A stretch of 42,579 nt of DNA, from the NCBI RefSeq assembly GCF_000682755.1, contig NZ_AWFF01000042.1, positions 1 to 42,579 on the forward strand, given 5' to 3'. Source of the DNA: Hyphomonas beringensis. GTDB taxonomy: Bacteria > Pseudomonadota > Alphaproteobacteria > Caulobacterales > Hyphomonadaceae. The notes beneath the pieces are model-generated. The model worked only from the letters and a program-made list of their open reading frames with translations. It made no database searches and was not told the origin of the DNA. Each line of letters opens with the position of its first letter. The first letter of the stretch is position 1. Positions 40,949 to 42,579 of the stretch are shown in pieces. The position numbers were made by a program, and so were the translations under genes.

Positions 40949-41320
40949 TTGTCAAATTCTCGATTCGATGTCGCAAAGTTTTTTGCCGCACTTGATGAAA
41001 TCCGACGCTCAGAGAAGCTGTCTTGGAAGGGCGTAGCTGAAAAAGCGGGTGTATCCGCATCGACCCTGACACGCATCGGGCAAGGTAAACGACCAGACGT
41101 AGATGGGATGGCGGCTCTCTCCGCCTGGGCCAACCTAGACGCCAACAGTTTCATTGTTAAATTGGACAACACACCCGTTGAGCGGGAAACACTATCCGAG
41201 ATAAGCGCTCTCCTGAGAGCCGATAGTAAGTTGAAGGGAAGAGACGCAGAAATGCTGGAAGCAATGCTTAGGTCAGCTTACCAAACTATGAGGTCCAAGG
41301 ATGACGACGACCCGTCATAG
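40949..41320 (+). CDS. XRE-family helix-turn-helix regulator
   Basis: A 123-aa Cro/C1-type regulator. The helix-turn-helix is at about 20-60: LSWKGVAEKAGVSASTLTRIGQGKRPDVDGMAALSAWANL. The C-terminal part is helical and may contact the neighbouring protease. The most likely start is TTG 40949, 8 bases after CGGAGA; an in-frame ATG at 40886 lies inside the palindrome. The end overlaps the ImmA-like gene by 20 bases. An XRE repressor with an ImmA/IrrE protease is the regulatory pair of ICEBs1-like elements and many stress or phage modules: the protease cleaves the repressor. Confidence 0.85.
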   Translation: MSNSRFDVAKFFAALDEIRRSEKLSWKGVAEKAGVSASTLTRIGQGKRPDVDGMAALSAWANLDANSFIVKLDNTPVERETLSEISALLRADSKLKGRDAEMLEAMLRSAYQTMRSKDDDDPS

Positions 41321-41873
41321 GCGCGGATTCGTCAAAGAGGCAGAAGAGTACGCCAGTGAGTTTCGTCGTGAGTTGGAACTTGGCAACTCAGATCCTATTT
41401 GCCCTTTTAGGCTTTGTGCCCATCTAGATATCACGACTCGCCCTCTATCATTCGATGCCGGAATAGCTGAAGAGGTAAAGCTTCACTTCAACGCCGAAGG
41501 TCGTGACAAATTTTCTGCGACCGCCTTGTTCGACGGAGTTTACGCTGAAATCCTCTACAACGATTGGCATTCAGCGGCACGTGTTCACTCAAGTGTCATG
41601 CATGAATTGGCCCATATTTTGTTGATGCACCCACCGCGTCCACCAATTTTGGAAAGCGGCTGTCGTCACTTCGATGCCCAGATGGAAAGAGAGGCCAATG
41701 ACCTCGGTTGGACGATCTTAATTCCCAAACTGGCGGCACTTCGAGCGATTGAAAGATTTCCAAACCTAAAGGACGCTGCTGAATTCTATGGTGTGAGTGT
41801 CGATCTATTGGAATATCGAATCCGGAAGTCTGATGCCCGTCGCTGGAAAGCAAATCGCGACAGACGACGCTGA
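41301..41873 (+). CDS. ImmA/IrrE family metallo-endopeptidase
   Basis: A 190-aa protease. The zinc motif HELAH is at residues 101-105, and the third ligand Glu131 is in QMEREANDLGWTILIP, the usual ImmA/IrrE (M78) arrangement with the following LLxP-like segment. It is expected to cleave the cotranscribed XRE repressor when activated, derepressing the palindrome-controlled genes; that is by analogy with ImmA-ImmR and IrrE-DdrO. The C-terminal region (FPNLKDAAEFYGVSVDLLEYRIRK) is a typical winged or helical end. The start overlaps xre by 20 bases. Lower GC than the core. Confidence 0.88.
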   Translation: MTTTRHRRGFVKEAEEYASEFRRELELGNSDPICPFRLCAHLDITTRPLSFDAGIAEEVKLHFNAEGRDKFSATALFDGVYAEILYNDWHSAARVHSSVMHELAHILLMHPPRPPILESGCRHFDAQMEREANDLGWTILIPKLAALRAIERFPNLKDAAEFYGVSVDLLEYRIRKSDARRWKANRDRRR

Positions 41874-42149
41874 AGCCAAGCCAAAAATGCTCACCCCCTG
41901 AGCAACCGCTCATAAAACCCGCCCCATTGGCGGCCCGGTTCCATGAGGTAGGCTTCAGAACCAGTCCCTACACACGCGTCATCCCCGACGGCCGAGCCGT
42001 CTGGGGATCCAGCTCTGAACGGAATGGCAGGGTACGTCATGCGCGGGGGCGAACCGGGTTCGCTGAGGAACGGGGCGCACATGCGGCGTCTTCCGGAGAT
42101 GGGTGCCCAGATGCGCTGCGCGCATCGGGCATGACGCGTCACTGGGCGT
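41874..42149. other. Non-coding stretch, no gene supported
   Basis: GC-rich, with no ORF having a credible start or family. It reads like dispersed extragenic sequence that often accompanies GIY-YIG genes in alphaproteobacteria; this is recollection only. Confidence 0.45.
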
Positions 42150-42275
42150 ATGATGCCAGCCGGTGCTCTCGAACCAGAGGTCTTTCCAGTGCGGGGTCTT
42201 CTCCTCGATCAGATTGATCTTGTTCATGCATCGGAATGCATATTCGCTGTCAGAGATTCCGGTTTTCCTAAGCAA
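42150..42275 (-). pseudogene. C-terminal remnant of a GIY-YIG nuclease-like gene
   Basis: The minus-strand frame encodes NKINLIEEKTPHWKDLW, which matches the closing block of bacterial GIY-YIG small nucleases (usually KIxLIEExNPxWxDLY). The catalytic N-terminal GIY-YIG part and the preceding lysine-rich helix are missing; upstream residues (GISDSEYAFRCM) do not fit the family. This is therefore a decayed fragment, not a working nuclease. Confidence 0.55.
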
Positions 42276-42337
42276 ACTGTATCTAACTCCTCTGTATGCG
42301 TTGCTGTCTTTATTTCCACACGTTCGGCAATTCCGGT

Positions 42338-42444
42338 ATGACCCCCACCTGTCCTCCCCCTTTTAGGGGGAGGGACGCTGACAGCAATTGCCTTGCTTGA
42401 GGGGGATTCTCCCCCCTGAAAGGGGGGAGTTAGAGGGGGGTCAT
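42338..42444. repeat. 107-bp nested-hairpin element (MITE/REP-like)
   Basis: The ends are 9-base inverted repeats ATGACCCCC (42338-42346) and GGGGGTCAT (42436-42444). Inside lie two strong hairpins: CCTCCCCC-TTTTA-GGGGGAGG (42353-42373) and CTCCCCCC-TGAAA-GGGGGGAG (42409-42429). No ORF of its own. Only one copy is in the window. Confidence 0.65.
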
Positions 42445-42496
42445 GCGGTGTCTCCATCTGGAAACGGGTTTCGAATTTGGTCTTCCCTGTACGGCA

Positions 42497-42579
42497 GCAC
42501 CTAAAGCCGGACTGGCCGCAACCATCCGGGTATCCCGATACTTCCTTGCCCTTTCACAAGAGCCGTGCGCGGCGGGCGC
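42497..42579 (-). repeat. Dispersed repeat, inverted right copy (cut by window end)
   Basis: This is the reverse complement of 1954-2036: a 49-base identical block at 42497-42545 and a 22-base identical block at 42558-42579, with a different 12-base centre. The window ends inside the element. Confidence 0.88.

Noticed and set aside
1..42579. CRISPR array, tRNA or rRNA genes
   Set aside because: No regularly spaced repeats of 25-40 bases, no cloverleaf with a TTCRA-type T-loop, and no rRNA-like conserved strings were recognised by eye; a tRNA search program would be more reliable.

Overview
The window looks like chromosomal DNA of a marine, prosthecate-type alphaproteobacterium, most likely Hyphomonadaceae (Hyphomonas/Henriciella-like). 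This rests on gene content and protein flavour: PhaR/PhaB, a GltD-GltB operon, AroK-AroB next to a CorC-type protein and XerD, a BolA/J-domain pair, an NDUFA9-like protein, malyl-CoA lyase and HisB/HisH/HisA, all in GC-rich DNA. The taxonomic call is inference; no rRNA or tRNA gene was seen.

Layout. (1) 1-2139 is lower-GC accessory DNA: a DUF6471 gene whose upstream region carries two TCACCA-N4-TGGTGA palindromes, then a gene pair (a 71-aa protein and a 204-aa protein with a C-terminal membrane anchor), a third palindrome identical to the first in inverted orientation, and about 650 bases of non-coding, hairpin-rich DNA containing a dispersed repeat. (2) 2140-12114 holds two envelope proteins, the polyhydroxyalkanoate regulator PhaR divergent from the reductase PhaB, and a minus-strand lipid run (SCP2-like protein, alpha/beta hydrolase, acyl-CoA ligase, MDR oxidoreductase). 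This run is divergent from an acyl-CoA carboxylase carboxyltransferase, which is followed by DUF2267 and DUF4349 genes. (3) 12121-19202 holds the glutamate synthase operon gltD-gltB, divergent from uppP across a promoter region with paired operator-like palindromes. (4) 19210-29490 is housekeeping: NDUFA9-like, glpD, J-domain, bolA, CorC/HlyC, aroB, aroK, a small membrane protein overlapping a 534-aa secreted protein, DUF2721 and xerD. (5) 29583-35038 holds small membrane proteins, malyl-CoA lyase, secreted unknowns, a GNAT enzyme and a membrane EAL protein with a broken GGDEF site. (6) 35164-40404 is a broken-up histidine cluster: hisB, then a MarR/membrane-protein pair with a striking shared operator, a zinc-ribbon protein, an M20 amidohydrolase, and hisH-hisA. 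(7) 40405-42579 is lower-GC accessory DNA directly after hisA: a Cys-rich small protein and DUF2188 pair, divergent from an XRE regulator and ImmA/IrrE metalloprotease pair, then a decayed GIY-YIG remnant, a nested-hairpin element and an inverted copy of the repeat found near the left end.

The most interesting parts are the two accessory ends, the 16-bp inverted palindrome pair bounding the left module, and three compact operator architectures (MarR, gltD/uppP, phaR/phaB). The same dispersed repeat occurs at both extreme ends, so the window may be an assembly contig that stops where this repeat could not be resolved. No CRISPR array, complete insertion sequence or prophage was found.
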